NCBI GenBank assembly: GCA_900544105.1 | Contig: UQUC01000108.1 | Span: 1 to 5,179, forward strand | Direction of reading: 5' to 3' | Length of the DNA stretch: 5,179 bases | DNA from: an uncultured Oscillibacter sp. | GTDB lineage: Bacteria > Bacillota > Clostridia > Oscillospirales > Oscillospiraceae | In this document: positions 1 through 5,179 of the stretch, in pieces | Numbering within the stretch: the first letter of the stretch is position 1 | Layout of the letters: each line of letters opens with the position of its first letter | The notes under the pieces: generated by a model | Databases searched by the model: none | Told to the model about the DNA's origin: nothing | Seen by the model: the letters and a program-made list of their open reading frames with translations, nothing else | Position numbers and translations under genes: made by a program

Positions 1-357
1 CCGGTAGACCTTGCTGGCGGCCAGACGGTCGCAGAACATCTCCGCCACATATTTTTTCGGCATCTCCACGCCGATGATGCCCTCGCCGTTGACACCATAA
101 TCGGTCCAATATTCAAAATGGTGGCGGTTGCGGCCCTTGTGGTGCATCCAGGAGGCGCTGTACCCTTTGTCCCGACGCTGAGCGTCGTTGGGGCTGCGGT
201 CCCCCTGAAAATATTTGACACCGGCCCAGAACTCCACCGGGGAGAACTTGGACAGATCGTGGGTCAAGCCCTGCCAGTAAAGCCCCAGACGGAAGCAGTG
301 CTGCCGCACCAGTCGCCGATGGCGCTGGACCGTTTTCAGATGCCGCCAGAAATCCAC
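1..357 (-). CDS. DUF5662-like protein, C-terminus cut by the left edge
   Basis: The first 119 residues of a minus-strand protein are visible; the frame is open to base 1, so the C-terminus lies outside the window. The sequence carries two conserved-looking histidine-rich blocks, HDLSKFSP (residues 33-40) and HHKGRNRHHFEYW (72-84), with GVKYFQGDRSPN (46-57) between them. I recognise this pattern as that of the DUF5662 family, common in Clostridia, whose function is unknown to me. The clustered His/Asp residues suggest a metal-binding, perhaps HD-like, site, but that is inference. No signal peptide or membrane helix is seen, so it is probably cytoplasmic. I chose the GTG at 357-355 because AGGTG lies six bases upstream. 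A GTG three codons earlier (366-364) overlaps that ribosome binding site and is less likely; the frame closes further upstream at a TAG (390-388). It is divergent from the gene that starts at 467. Confidence 0.8.
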   Translation of the reverse strand, partial: MDFWRHLKTVQRHRRLVRQHCFRLGLYWQGLTHDLSKFSPVEFWAGVKYFQGDRSPNDAQRRDKGYSASWMHHKGRNRHHFEYWTDYGVNGEGIIGVEMPKKYVAEMFCDRLAASKVYR

Positions 358-363
358 ACACTT

Positions 364-369
364 CACCTC
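364..369 (-). promoter_or_regulatory. ribosome binding site deciding the DUF5662 start
   Basis: GAGGTG on the minus strand ends six bases before the GTG at 357-355. It includes the in-frame GTG at 366-364, so that codon is unlikely to be the start. Confidence 0.55.
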
Positions 370-386
370 ATGAACAGAATAGAAAT

Positions 387-395
387 ACTATATCA
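387..395 (-). promoter_or_regulatory. possible extended -10 promoter for the DUF5662 gene
   Basis: On the minus strand the bases read TGATATAGT, a TGn extension followed by TATAGT (five of six matches to TATAAT). No good -35 box lies 16-18 bases upstream, which is tolerated in extended -10 promoters. Transcription would start near 380, giving a leader of about 23 bases. It lies in the AT-rich 109-base gap between two divergent genes. I see no equally good promoter for the plus-strand gene that starts at 467. Confidence 0.35.
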
Positions 396-466
396 TATTC
401 CAACGGAAAAAACGAGGACCTGTATGAAATTTTTCCCGCTGTTCAAACTATGGGCGAGGTGGTTTG

Positions 467-895
467 ATGGACGGAGGATTTTTTCTATGTCCCGATGCGT
501 GGGAATTTCTGCTGCCCGCGGGGGTTCGCCATCTGCGGGACGCCGGGGCGGTCTGCCAAAGACGATGGGACCTGCTGACGCTGACGCCGATGGGCTGTGC
601 GCTGCTGCCGGAGCCTGCGGCGGTGACAGCGGGAATTTTGCTGCTGCCGGGGGATTGTCCAAGAAACGATCTCCGGGCGGAAACGGTGGTGACTTACGGC
701 CTGTCCCCACGGGATAGCATTACCCTATCCAGCCTGCGGGAGCCGGTGCTGTGCGTCCAGCGGACACTGCCGCTGCTGTGCGGCGGCGTGTTGGAGCCGC
801 AAGAGTTCCCACTGCCGGGGATAGAGGGGGCGGAGCGGCTGCTGCCCGGTGTGGGGACCCGGCTGCTGTGGACCGGTTCGCCCTATCCTCTGTGA
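467..895 (+). CDS. unknown small cytoplasmic protein with a TYGLSPRDSITLSS motif
   Basis: This encodes a 142-residue protein that I cannot assign to a named family. It is probably a real gene: the ATG at 467 follows AGGTGG (457-462) by four bases, third codon positions are mostly G or C like the other genes here, and the composition is that of a folded protein. A TTG one codon upstream (464) is a weaker alternative start. Visible parts are a hydrophobic opening (FFLCPDAWEFLLPAGV, residues 5-20), a strand-like ILLLPGD (57-63), and VVTYGLSPRDSITLSSL (74-90), which looks like a conserved core. Near the end are VLEPQEFPLPGIEGAE (108-123) and several leucine-rich stretches. There is no transmembrane helix long enough to call. 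The VVTYGLS stretch faintly resembles the end of the central domain in Mur ligases, but the protein lacks a P-loop and is far too short to be one. It converges with the next gene, with stops 12 bases apart and no terminator between them. Confidence 0.7.
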   Translation: MDGGFFLCPDAWEFLLPAGVRHLRDAGAVCQRRWDLLTLTPMGCALLPEPAAVTAGILLLPGDCPRNDLRAETVVTYGLSPRDSITLSSLREPVLCVQRTLPLLCGGVLEPQEFPLPGIEGAERLLPGVGTRLLWTGSPYPL

Positions 896-907
896 GAAAC
901 GGGGCGT

Positions 908-1195
908 TTACCGGGAGCTTTTGGCGGCGGCCTGTAAGATCCACACGAAAACCGCCATGACCGCAAGCTGCGTCAGTGTGAACAGGAGGGCGAGGCCGCG
1001 GGCCTCGTAATAGCAAAAGCTGTCCCAATTCAGGAGCACCTCCGCCAGTGCGGTCAACGGGAGAGTGAGCCAGATGTATTTGCGGGCGATCAAGCGAAAC
1101 AGGAGCGGGAGCAAGAAGGTCAACGTGAAGGGGATCGGTTGGAGCAGGTATTGCCCAAACAGCTTTGCCAGCGCGGTCACAGTGGATAGGGCCAT
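908..1195 (-). CDS. small three-helix membrane protein, function unknown
   Basis: The 95-residue protein is dominated by hydrophobic stretches: roughly residues 17-37, 40-56 and 67-89 can form membrane helices. Basic residues R34, R38 and K39 between the first two suggest a short cytoplasmic loop, and the polar NWDSFCYYEARG (56-67) would form the second loop on the other side. The C-terminus ends in KSSR. This is a polytopic membrane protein without an obvious enzymatic motif, and I do not recognise the family. The ATG at 1195-1193 is chosen because GGAGG (1210-1206) lies ten bases upstream. A GTG three codons earlier (1204-1202) is only one base from that site. It converges with the unknown protein on the plus strand and is divergent from the alaS transcription unit. 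The 17-base spaced promoter candidate at 1250-1278 would drive it alone. Confidence 0.72.
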   Translation of the reverse strand: MALSTVTALAKLFGQYLLQPIPFTLTFLLPLLFRLIARKYIWLTLPLTALAEVLLNWDSFCYYEARGLALLFTLTQLAVMAVFVWILQAAAKSSR

Positions 1196-1205
1196 GGTTG
1201 TCACA

Positions 1206-1210
1206 CCTCC
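1206..1210 (-). promoter_or_regulatory. ribosome binding site deciding the membrane protein start
   Basis: GGAGG on the minus strand sits ten bases from the ATG at 1195-1193 and one base from the upstream in-frame GTG. This favours the ATG, although ten bases is slightly longer than usual. Confidence 0.6.
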
Positions 1211-1249
1211 GTCAGTTCCGATTTTTGTCGATCCTATTCTATATAATAA

Positions 1250-1278
1250 AAGATACCAGATTTCTCCGGTTGCTTCAA
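1250..1278 (-). promoter_or_regulatory. possible promoter for the small membrane protein
   Basis: Minus strand: TTGAAG (1278-1273), a 17-base spacer ending in TGG, then TATCTT (1255-1250). Each hexamer matches the SigA consensus at four of six positions, and the TGn extension adds support. Transcription would start near 1243, leaving a leader of about 48 bases before the ATG. Confidence 0.4.
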
Positions 1279-1286
1279 GATGATTG

Positions 1287-1325
1287 AAAATCCGGGGATG
1301 GGCTGCCGTACCTTCAAAATCCGGG
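1287..1325 (+). repeat. 10-base direct repeat upstream of the alaS promoter
   Basis: AAAATCCGGG occurs at 1287-1296 and again at 1316-1325, a spacing of 29 bases, about three helical turns. The second copy ends 20 bases before the -35 box of alaS, and the first starts nine bases upstream of the -35 box of the divergent promoter. This could be a pair of regulator binding sites or chance. No protein binder can be named. Confidence 0.35.
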
Positions 1326-1345
1326 ACAGGACATGGGGAAAAACC

Positions 1346-1373
1346 TTGACAACAGTCGGAAAAACGGTATAAT
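1346..1373 (+). promoter_or_regulatory. consensus SigA-type promoter of the alaS unit
   Basis: A perfect TTGACA (1346-1351) and a perfect TATAAT (1368-1373) are separated by 16 bases. The spacing is one base short of the optimum. Transcription would begin at about 1380, just upstream of T-box Stem I. The strong promoter fits a unit controlled mainly after initiation, by the T-box. Confidence 0.9.
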
Positions 1374-1379
1374 GACTTC

Positions 1380-1622
1380 TGTATTCAATCTTTAAAAACG
1401 CTTGGATGAAGTCAGCTTTCCGAAACCGGATCAGCGAGAGGGAGATTTGGTGCAAGTCCCTTACCTACGCCGGAAAGCAGCCGCTTCGGAGCGGTCCGCG
1501 GTGAGCGGGACGGGTCACGCCGTTACCGGTGGCTAAGATGCCCCCAAGGATGGGGGATAATTAGGGTGGTACCGTGAAGCAATGCTTCGCCCCTATGTCC
1601 GGGGCGGAGCATTTTATTTTTT
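1380..1622 (+). promoter_or_regulatory. alanine T-box riboswitch (tRNA-Ala sensing leader)
   Basis: The leader senses uncharged tRNA-Ala and controls read-through into alaS. Stem I can be drawn as CGCUU/GAGCG (1399-1403 with 1489-1493), a GAUGA kink-turn-like bulge, GAAG/CUUC (1408-1411 with 1484-1487), and GCUUUCCG/CGGAAAGC (1415-1422 with 1471-1478). Above these are an AGCGAGAG bulge region and a distal arm GGGA/UCCC (1440-1443 with 1457-1460) whose loop contains GGUGCAAG, as in typical T-boxes. In this fold the specifier loop exposes GCC at 1480-1482, an alanine codon followed by a purine. GCU at 1483-1485 is an alternative, also alanine. Stem III is CCCCC/GGGGG (1541-1545 with 1552-1556). 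The T-box sequence at 1563-1576 begins AGGGUGGUACCGUG. The antiterminator has AGGG/CCCU (1563-1566 with 1591-1594), the seven-base bulge UGGUACC (1567-1573), and GUGAAGC/GCUUCGC (1574-1580 with 1584-1590). UGGU would pair with the ACCA end of tRNA-Ala. Folds were drawn by eye. Confidence 0.95.
1581..1622 (+). terminator. T-box regulated intrinsic terminator
   Basis: AAUGCUUCGCCCC (1581-1593) pairs with GGGGCGGAGCAUU (1601-1613) through one U-G wobble, with a seven-base loop, followed by a U-rich run to 1622. Its left arm contains GCUUCGC and CCCU, which are also used by the antiterminator, so the two structures exclude each other. Termination is the default when tRNA-Ala is charged. Confidence 0.93.
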
Positions 1623-1714
1623 GGTAAGAAAGCCGCCGTGGAACGCTGCCAACGGTTCCATCCCGGTTAGGAAACCCGGTTTACAGTCAAAAATCAAGAA
1701 ATTTACATAAAAAT

Positions 1715-1720
1715 GGAGGA
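1715..1720 (+). promoter_or_regulatory. ribosome binding site deciding the alaS start
   Basis: GGAGGA ends seven bases before the ATG at 1728. In-frame ATGs at 1713 and 1722 overlap it or lie one base after it, so neither is a good start. Confidence 0.85.
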
Positions 1721-1727
1721 AATGATT

Positions 1728-4394
1728 ATGTCTCAACCCAAGAACTACGGTCTCAACGAGCTGCGGGAAATGTTCCTGCACTTCTTTGAGACCAAAGACC
1801 ATCTGCGTCTGCCCAGCTTTTCCCTGATCCCCCAGAACGACGCTTCTCTGCTGCTGATCAACTCCGGCATGGCGCCCATGAAGCCCTACTTCACCGGCGA
1901 GCAGGAGCCGCCCCGTCACCGGGTCACCACCTGCCAGAAGTGCATCCGTACCGGCGATATCGAGAATATCGGCCACACTGCCCGCCACGGCACCTATTTT
2001 GAGATGCTGGGCAACTTCTCTTTCGGCGATTACTTCAAGAACGAGGCGATCCACTGGGCGTGGGAATTCCTGACCAGCCCCGAGTGGGTGGGTCTGGACC
2101 CCAACCGTCTGTATCCCTCCGTGTTCGCCGGCAATGAGACCACCCCCGCCGACGATGAGGCCTTCCGCATCTGGCACGAGGAGATCGGTATTCCCGAGGA
2201 CCGGATCTTCAAGTTCGGCAAGGCGGACAACTTCTGGGAGCACGGCTCCGGCCCCTGCGGTCCCTGCTCCGAGATCTACTATGACCGGGGCGAGAAGTAC
2301 GGCTGTGGCAAGCCCGGCTGCACCGTTGGCTGCGACTGCGACCGGTACATGGAGGTCTGGAACGTGGTGTTCTCCCAGTTCGACAACGACGGCCACGACC
2401 ATTACACCGAGCTGAAGCAGAAGAACATCGACACCGGCATGGGTCTGGAGCGTCTGGCCGTGGTGTGCCAGGATGTGGATTCCCTGTTCGATGTGGATAC
2501 CGTTATGAACATTACCGACAAGGTCACGGAGATCACCGGCGCCAGCTACGGCCAGAGCCAGGAGAAGGACGTGTCCCTCCGTGTCATCACCGACCATATC
2601 CGCTCTGCCAGCTTCATGATCTGCGACGGCGTTCTGCCCAGCAATGAGGGCCGCGGCTATGTGCTGCGCCGCCTGCTGCGCCGGGCCGCCCGTCACGGCA
2701 AGCTGCTGGGGGTGAACCGTCCTTTCCTCTATGAGGTGGTGGACACTGTCGTTCACGAGAATGAGGGCCACTATCCCGAGCTGCGGGAGCGGCAGGCTTA
2801 TATCACTAAGGTCATCCGGGTGGAGGAGGAGAACTTCGCCAAGACCATCGACGGCGGCATGAAGATCTTCGACCAGCTGCTTGCCGAGCACAAGGAGAAG
2901 GGGGAGACCACCTTCTCCGGCGCCGACGCCTTCAAGCTGTACGATACCTACGGCTTTCCCATCGACCTGACGGTCGAGATGGTGGAGGATGCCGGCATGA
3001 CGCTGGACCGCTCCGCCTTCGATCAGGAGATGCAGGAGCAGAAGACCCGTGCCCGTGAGGCCCGGAAGGCGCTGGGCGATTTGGGCTGGGCCGGCGTGGA
3101 GTTCGGCAAGGACATCCCCTCTACTGAGTTTGTGGGCTATGACCACGATACCGTGGAGGACGCCAAGGTAGTCGCTCTTGTTGTGGAGGACGAGCTGGCT
3201 GAAGAGCTGATGACCGGCGTGGACGGCATTGTGGTACTGGACAAGACGCCTTTCTACGCAGAAATGGGCGGTCAGGTGGCTGACCACGGTGTTATCACCT
3301 GCGGCGGCGCCAAGTTCGAGGTGAACAACGTCCAGAAGAACAAGGGCGGCAAGTTCATGCACTACGGCAAGGTGGTCTCCGGTACGTTCAAGGTGGGGGA
3401 GACCGTGACGGCCTCCATCGATGCTGAGCGCCGCAAGGGTGTTCGCCGTGCCCACAGCGCTACTCATCTGCTGGACGCGGTCCTGAAGAAGGTGCTGGGC
3501 GACCATGTGCATCAGGCCGGCTCTCTGGTGGAGCCTGACCGTCTGCGGTTCGACTTCACCCACTTTGAGGCCATCACTCCGGAGCAGCTGGCGCAGGTGG
3601 ATAAGCTGGTCAACGACGCCATTCTGGAAGGCATCCCTGTGGTGACGGAGGTGCTGCCTATTGAGGAGGCCAAGAAGAAGGGCGCTGTGGCCATGTTCGG
3701 CGAGAAGTACGGCGACGTGGTCCGCGTGGTGGAAATGGGCGGCGTGTCCATGGAATTCTGCGGCGGCACCCATGTGGATAACACTGCCAAGGTGGGGCCC
3801 TTCCGCATCAAGAGCGAGGCGTCCGTAGCCTCCGGCGTCCGCCGGATCGAGGCCACCGTGGGCCAGCTGACGCTGGATACCATCAACCGCAACCAGCAGG
3901 TGCTGTTCCACATCGCACAGATGTTCAAGACCAACCCCGGCGAGCTGGAGAACCGTCTGGAGCAGCAGATGAACGAGATGAAGGATCTGCGTCATGAGCT
4001 GGAGAAGTTCAAGGAGCAGGCATCTTTGGGCGAGGCACGGAGCTTCCTGGCCTCCGCTAAAACGGTGGGCGAGCTGAAGGTCATCACCGCCCAGCGGGAC
4101 GGCATGGATGCTGCCGCCATGCGCAAGCAGGGCGACTTCCTCCGGGATAAGGAGCCTGGCGTGGTGGGCGTTCTGGCCTCTGTCAACGACGGTAAGGTGA
4201 CGCTGCTGGCCGTTTGCGGTAAGGACGCCGTGGCCAAGGGCGTGAAGGCCGGCGACATCATCAAGGCCATCGCCCCCATCTGCGGCGGTAAGGGCGGCGG
4301 CAAGCCCGACAGCGCCATGGGCGGCGGCACGGAGGTCAGCAAGGTGGATGACGCCCTGGCAGCCGTGGATGATTTCGTGGCCGGCAAGCTGTAA
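1728..4394 (+). CDS. alaS: alanyl-tRNA synthetase
   Basis: This class II synthetase attaches alanine to tRNA-Ala in the cytoplasm and removes mischarged serine or glycine. The 888 residues match the usual bacterial length of about 875, so it is complete. The N-terminal catalytic domain (about 1-240) holds motif 2 around RTGDIENIGHTARHGTYFEMLGN (from R74) and motif 3 GMGLER (237-242). A cysteine-rich insert (C177, C180, C193, C198, C202, C204) has the form seen in many Gram-positive AlaRS proteins and could bind zinc. The tRNA-recognition region follows. The editing domain begins near TPFYAEMGGQ (507-516) and has its metal ligands in HSATH (H576, H580) and CGGTH (C678, H682). A coiled-coil-like segment (about 735-765) leads to the C-terminal DHHA1/C-Ala domain with GGKGGGKPDSAMGGG (853-867). 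No key residue appears missing. The start at ATG 1728 follows GGAGGA by seven bases. Expression is governed by the T-box upstream; a 15-base gap leads to the cupin gene. Confidence 0.98.
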   Translation: MSQPKNYGLNELREMFLHFFETKDHLRLPSFSLIPQNDASLLLINSGMAPMKPYFTGEQEPPRHRVTTCQKCIRTGDIENIGHTARHGTYFEMLGNFSFGDYFKNEAIHWAWEFLTSPEWVGLDPNRLYPSVFAGNETTPADDEAFRIWHEEIGIPEDRIFKFGKADNFWEHGSGPCGPCSEIYYDRGEKYGCGKPGCTVGCDCDRYMEVWNVVFSQFDNDGHDHYTELKQKNIDTGMGLERLAVVCQDVDSLFDVDTVMNITDKVTEITGASYGQSQEKDVSLRVITDHIRSASFMICDGVLPSNEGRGYVLRRLLRRAARHGKLLGVNRPFLYEVVDTVVHENEGHYPELRERQAYITKVIRVEEENFAKTIDGGMKIFDQLLAEHKEKGETTFSGADAFKLYDTYGFPIDLTVEMVEDAGMTLDRSAFDQEMQEQKTRAREARKALGDLGWAGVEFGKDIPSTEFVGYDHDTVEDAKVVALVVEDELAEELMTGVDGIVVLDKTPFYAEMGGQVADHGVITCGGAKFEVNNVQKNKGGKFMHYGKVVSGTFKVGETVTASIDAERRKGVRRAHSATHLLDAVLKKVLGDHVHQAGSLVEPDRLRFDFTHFEAITPEQLAQVDKLVNDAILEGIPVVTEVLPIEEAKKKGAVAMFGEKYGDVVRVVEMGGVSMEFCGGTHVDNTAKVGPFRIKSEASVASGVRRIEATVGQLTLDTINRNQQVLFHIAQMFKTNPGELENRLEQQMNEMKDLRHELEKFKEQASLGEARSFLASAKTVGELKVITAQRDGMDAAAMRKQGDFLRDKEPGVVGVLASVNDGKVTLLAVCGKDAVAKGVKAGDIIKAIAPICGGKGGGKPDSAMGGGTEVSKVDDALAAVDDFVAGKL

Positions 4395-4409
4395 AAAGGA
4401 GAGACGCGT

Positions 4410-4748
4410 ATGCTGATTCGTTTTGATGAACTGGAGCCCTCCGTTGTTTCCCACATGAAGGGAGGCGAGGGGGAGGCGCGTTTGCAGCTTGTTCAGGATG
4501 CGGACAACAAGATCATGCGCAGCGTGCTGGCCCCCGGTGCTTCCATCGGCCTCCATACCCACGAAACCAGCAGCGAAGTCATGTATTTTCTGTCCGGCAC
4601 CGGCAAGGTGCTGTATGACGGGGTCTGGGAGCCGGTGGCTCCCGGCACCTGCCATTACTGCCCCAAAGGTCATAGCCACAGCCTTGTCAACGATGGCACG
4701 GAGGATCTGGTGACCTTCGCCGTGGTGCCGGAACACGAAAAGAGATAA
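4410..4748 (+). CDS. small single-domain cupin protein
   Basis: This 112-residue protein is a one-domain cupin, a six-stranded beta-barrel fold that usually holds one divalent metal. Cupin motif 1 is visible from G43 to G65, with H49, H51 and E56 as likely ligands. Motif 2, GTCHYCPKGHSHSLVN (79-94), fits G(X)5PXG(X)2H(X)3N exactly and supplies H90 as the fourth ligand. No membrane segment or signal peptide is present. Members of this fold include isomerases, dioxygenases and sugar- or small-molecule-binding proteins, and nothing here picks out a substrate. The gene begins 15 bases after alaS, with AAGGAGA seven bases before its ATG, and is followed 25 bases later by the HIT gene, so all three are probably co-transcribed under the T-box. 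Its link to alanine or tRNA metabolism is undetermined. The cupin fold is well supported, the function is not. Confidence 0.92.
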   Translation: MLIRFDELEPSVVSHMKGGEGEARLQLVQDADNKIMRSVLAPGASIGLHTHETSSEVMYFLSGTGKVLYDGVWEPVAPGTCHYCPKGHSHSLVNDGTEDLVTFAVVPEHEKR

Positions 4749-4773
4749 CATCCGATCGGAAAGGAGCCTATCT

Positions 4774-5118
4774 ATGAGCGATTGCCTGTTCTGTAAGATC
4801 ATCGCCGGGGAGATCCCCAGCAGCAAGGTCTATGAAGACGAGCTTTGCTACGCCTTTTATGACATTGCTCCCCAGGCACCCACCCATTTTCTGGTGGTGC
4901 CCAAGGCCCACATCCAGTCCGTTTCCGCTGTAACGGCGGAAAACAGCGCTGTGGTGGCCCATATTTTTGAGGTCATTGCCAAGCTGTCCAAGGAGCTGGG
5001 CTTTGATGAGGCTGGATACCGGGTAGTGTCCAACATCGGCGAGGCGGGCCAGCAGTCCGTGCCCCACCTGCACTTTCATGTGCTGGCCGGACGGGATATG
5101 ACCTGGCCTCCGGGCTGA
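4774..5118 (+). CDS. HIT-family (HinT-like) purine nucleoside phosphoramidase
   Basis: The 114-residue protein has the full length of bacterial HinT proteins. The histidine triad HLHFHVL (98-104) places H98, H100 and H102 in the active site, with H100 the expected nucleophile. The C-terminus GRDMTWPPG is like that of HINT1/HinT. FLVVPKAHI (38-46) is the usual central strand and loop, and CLFCKIIAGEIPS (4-16) is the typical N-terminus, whose C4 and C7 could bind zinc in some family members. HinT enzymes form dimers that hydrolyse AMP-N and aminoacyl-adenylate compounds, releasing AMP. The start is secure: AAGGAG (4761-4766) lies seven bases before the ATG. It is the last gene of the alaS unit seen here. 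Beside a synthetase it could clear leaked alanyl-adenylate, but that is inference; HIT genes also occur in many other contexts. Confidence 0.95.
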   Translation: MSDCLFCKIIAGEIPSSKVYEDELCYAFYDIAPQAPTHFLVVPKAHIQSVSAVTAENSAVVAHIFEVIAKLSKELGFDEAGYRVVSNIGEAGQQSVPHLHFHVLAGRDMTWPPG

Positions 5119-5130
5119 TCGAGAAAAGTC

Positions 5131-5157
5131 AAAACCTCCGGCTAAGCCGGAGGCTTG
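5131..5157 (-). terminator. hairpin with U-run on the minus strand, probable terminator
   Basis: CCTCCGGC (5135-5142) and GCCGGAGG (5146-5153) form a perfect eight-pair stem with a three-base loop, starting 16 bases after the HIT stop. On the minus strand the stem is followed by TTTTGACTTTT, a good intrinsic terminator. On the plus strand it is followed by CTTGAG, without a U-run. It therefore best fits a minus-strand gene arriving from beyond the right edge, though it could weakly slow plus-strand transcription. Confidence 0.6.
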
Positions 5158-5160
5158 AGT

Positions 5161-5179
5161 AAGCCCTATAAGGGCTTTA
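5161..5179 (+). terminator. second hairpin, cut by the right edge
   Basis: AAGCCCT (5161-5167) and AGGGCTT (5171-5177) form a seven-pair stem with the loop ATA. The plus strand continues TTTA into the window end, so a U-run may follow. It could be the plus-strand terminator of the alaS unit or one end of a repeated or mobile element. The missing right flank prevents a choice. Confidence 0.45.

Noticed and set aside
393..710. A 105-residue proline- and alanine-rich open frame on the minus strand
   Set aside because: It is antisense to the 467-895 gene, has no good ribosome binding site, and its low-complexity composition is that of a mirrored frame.
118..717. A 199-residue open frame on the plus strand
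   Set aside because: It lies opposite the DUF5662 gene and then in another frame of the 467-895 gene. Its second half is low-complexity G/A/R-rich sequence, as expected for a shadow frame.
712..731. Inverted repeat GGATAG/CTATCC
   Set aside because: A six-pair stem within the 467-895 coding sequence, in the motif region, without a U-run or other signal. Too short to be significant.
991..1007. Perfect inverted repeat CGAGGCC-GCG-GGCCTCG
   Set aside because: It lies inside the membrane protein coding sequence, where it encodes the loop YEARGLA, and no U-run follows on either strand. Most likely a chance product of GC-rich codons.
1234..1455. A 73-residue open frame on the minus strand across the alaS promoter and T-box Stem I
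   Set aside because: It overlaps a clear promoter and riboswitch and shows no protein-like features or supported start.
1614..4826. A 1070-residue open frame on the minus strand, opposite alaS, the cupin and the start of the HIT gene
   Set aside because: It is exactly antisense to a fully recognisable alaS. Its translation is rich in H, L, A, G and V with repeated runs such as HLHHLL, typical of a frame mirrored from GC-biased codons. It has no recognisable domain and covers unrelated genes and the terminator tail.

Overview
The window looks like chromosomal DNA from a GC-rich, low-redundancy Firmicute of the class Clostridia, most likely Oscillospiraceae (Flavonifractor/Oscillibacter-like). 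I infer this from strong AGGAGG-type ribosome binding sites, C/G-rich third codon positions, a T-box leader in front of an aminoacyl-tRNA synthetase gene, and a DUF5662-type protein of the kind common in Clostridia. No database search was possible, so the taxonomic call is an inference.

Layout. On the left (1-1195) are three small genes of poorly known function: a DUF5662 gene on the minus strand cut by the left edge, a divergent unknown 142-residue protein on the plus strand, and a small three-helix membrane protein on the minus strand that converges on it with only 12 bases between the stops. From 1196 to 1727 there is no gene. This stretch holds a probable promoter for the membrane protein, a short direct repeat, a consensus SigA-type promoter and a full T-box riboswitch with its terminator. 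The rest (1728-5118) is one tightly packed plus-strand transcription unit: alaS (alanyl-tRNA synthetase), a small cupin and a HIT-family (HinT-like) hydrolase, spaced by 15 and 25 bases, each with its own good ribosome binding site. The window ends in two adjacent hairpins that may be terminators or the edge of another element.

How it works together. When tRNA-Ala is uncharged it should pair with the specifier codon (best candidate GCC) and with the UGGU in the T-box bulge, stabilise the antiterminator and allow transcription of alaS. The cupin and HIT genes have no promoter of their own that I can see, so they probably share this control. A HinT-like enzyme beside a synthetase is chemically sensible because HinT proteins can hydrolyse aminoacyl-adenylates, but that link is inference.

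I see no CRISPR array, tRNA, rRNA, transposase or defence system. The window is mostly ordinary housekeeping DNA; the less ordinary items are the unknown 142-residue protein, the layout of the T-box Stem I, the alaS-cupin-HIT association and the hairpin pair at the right end.
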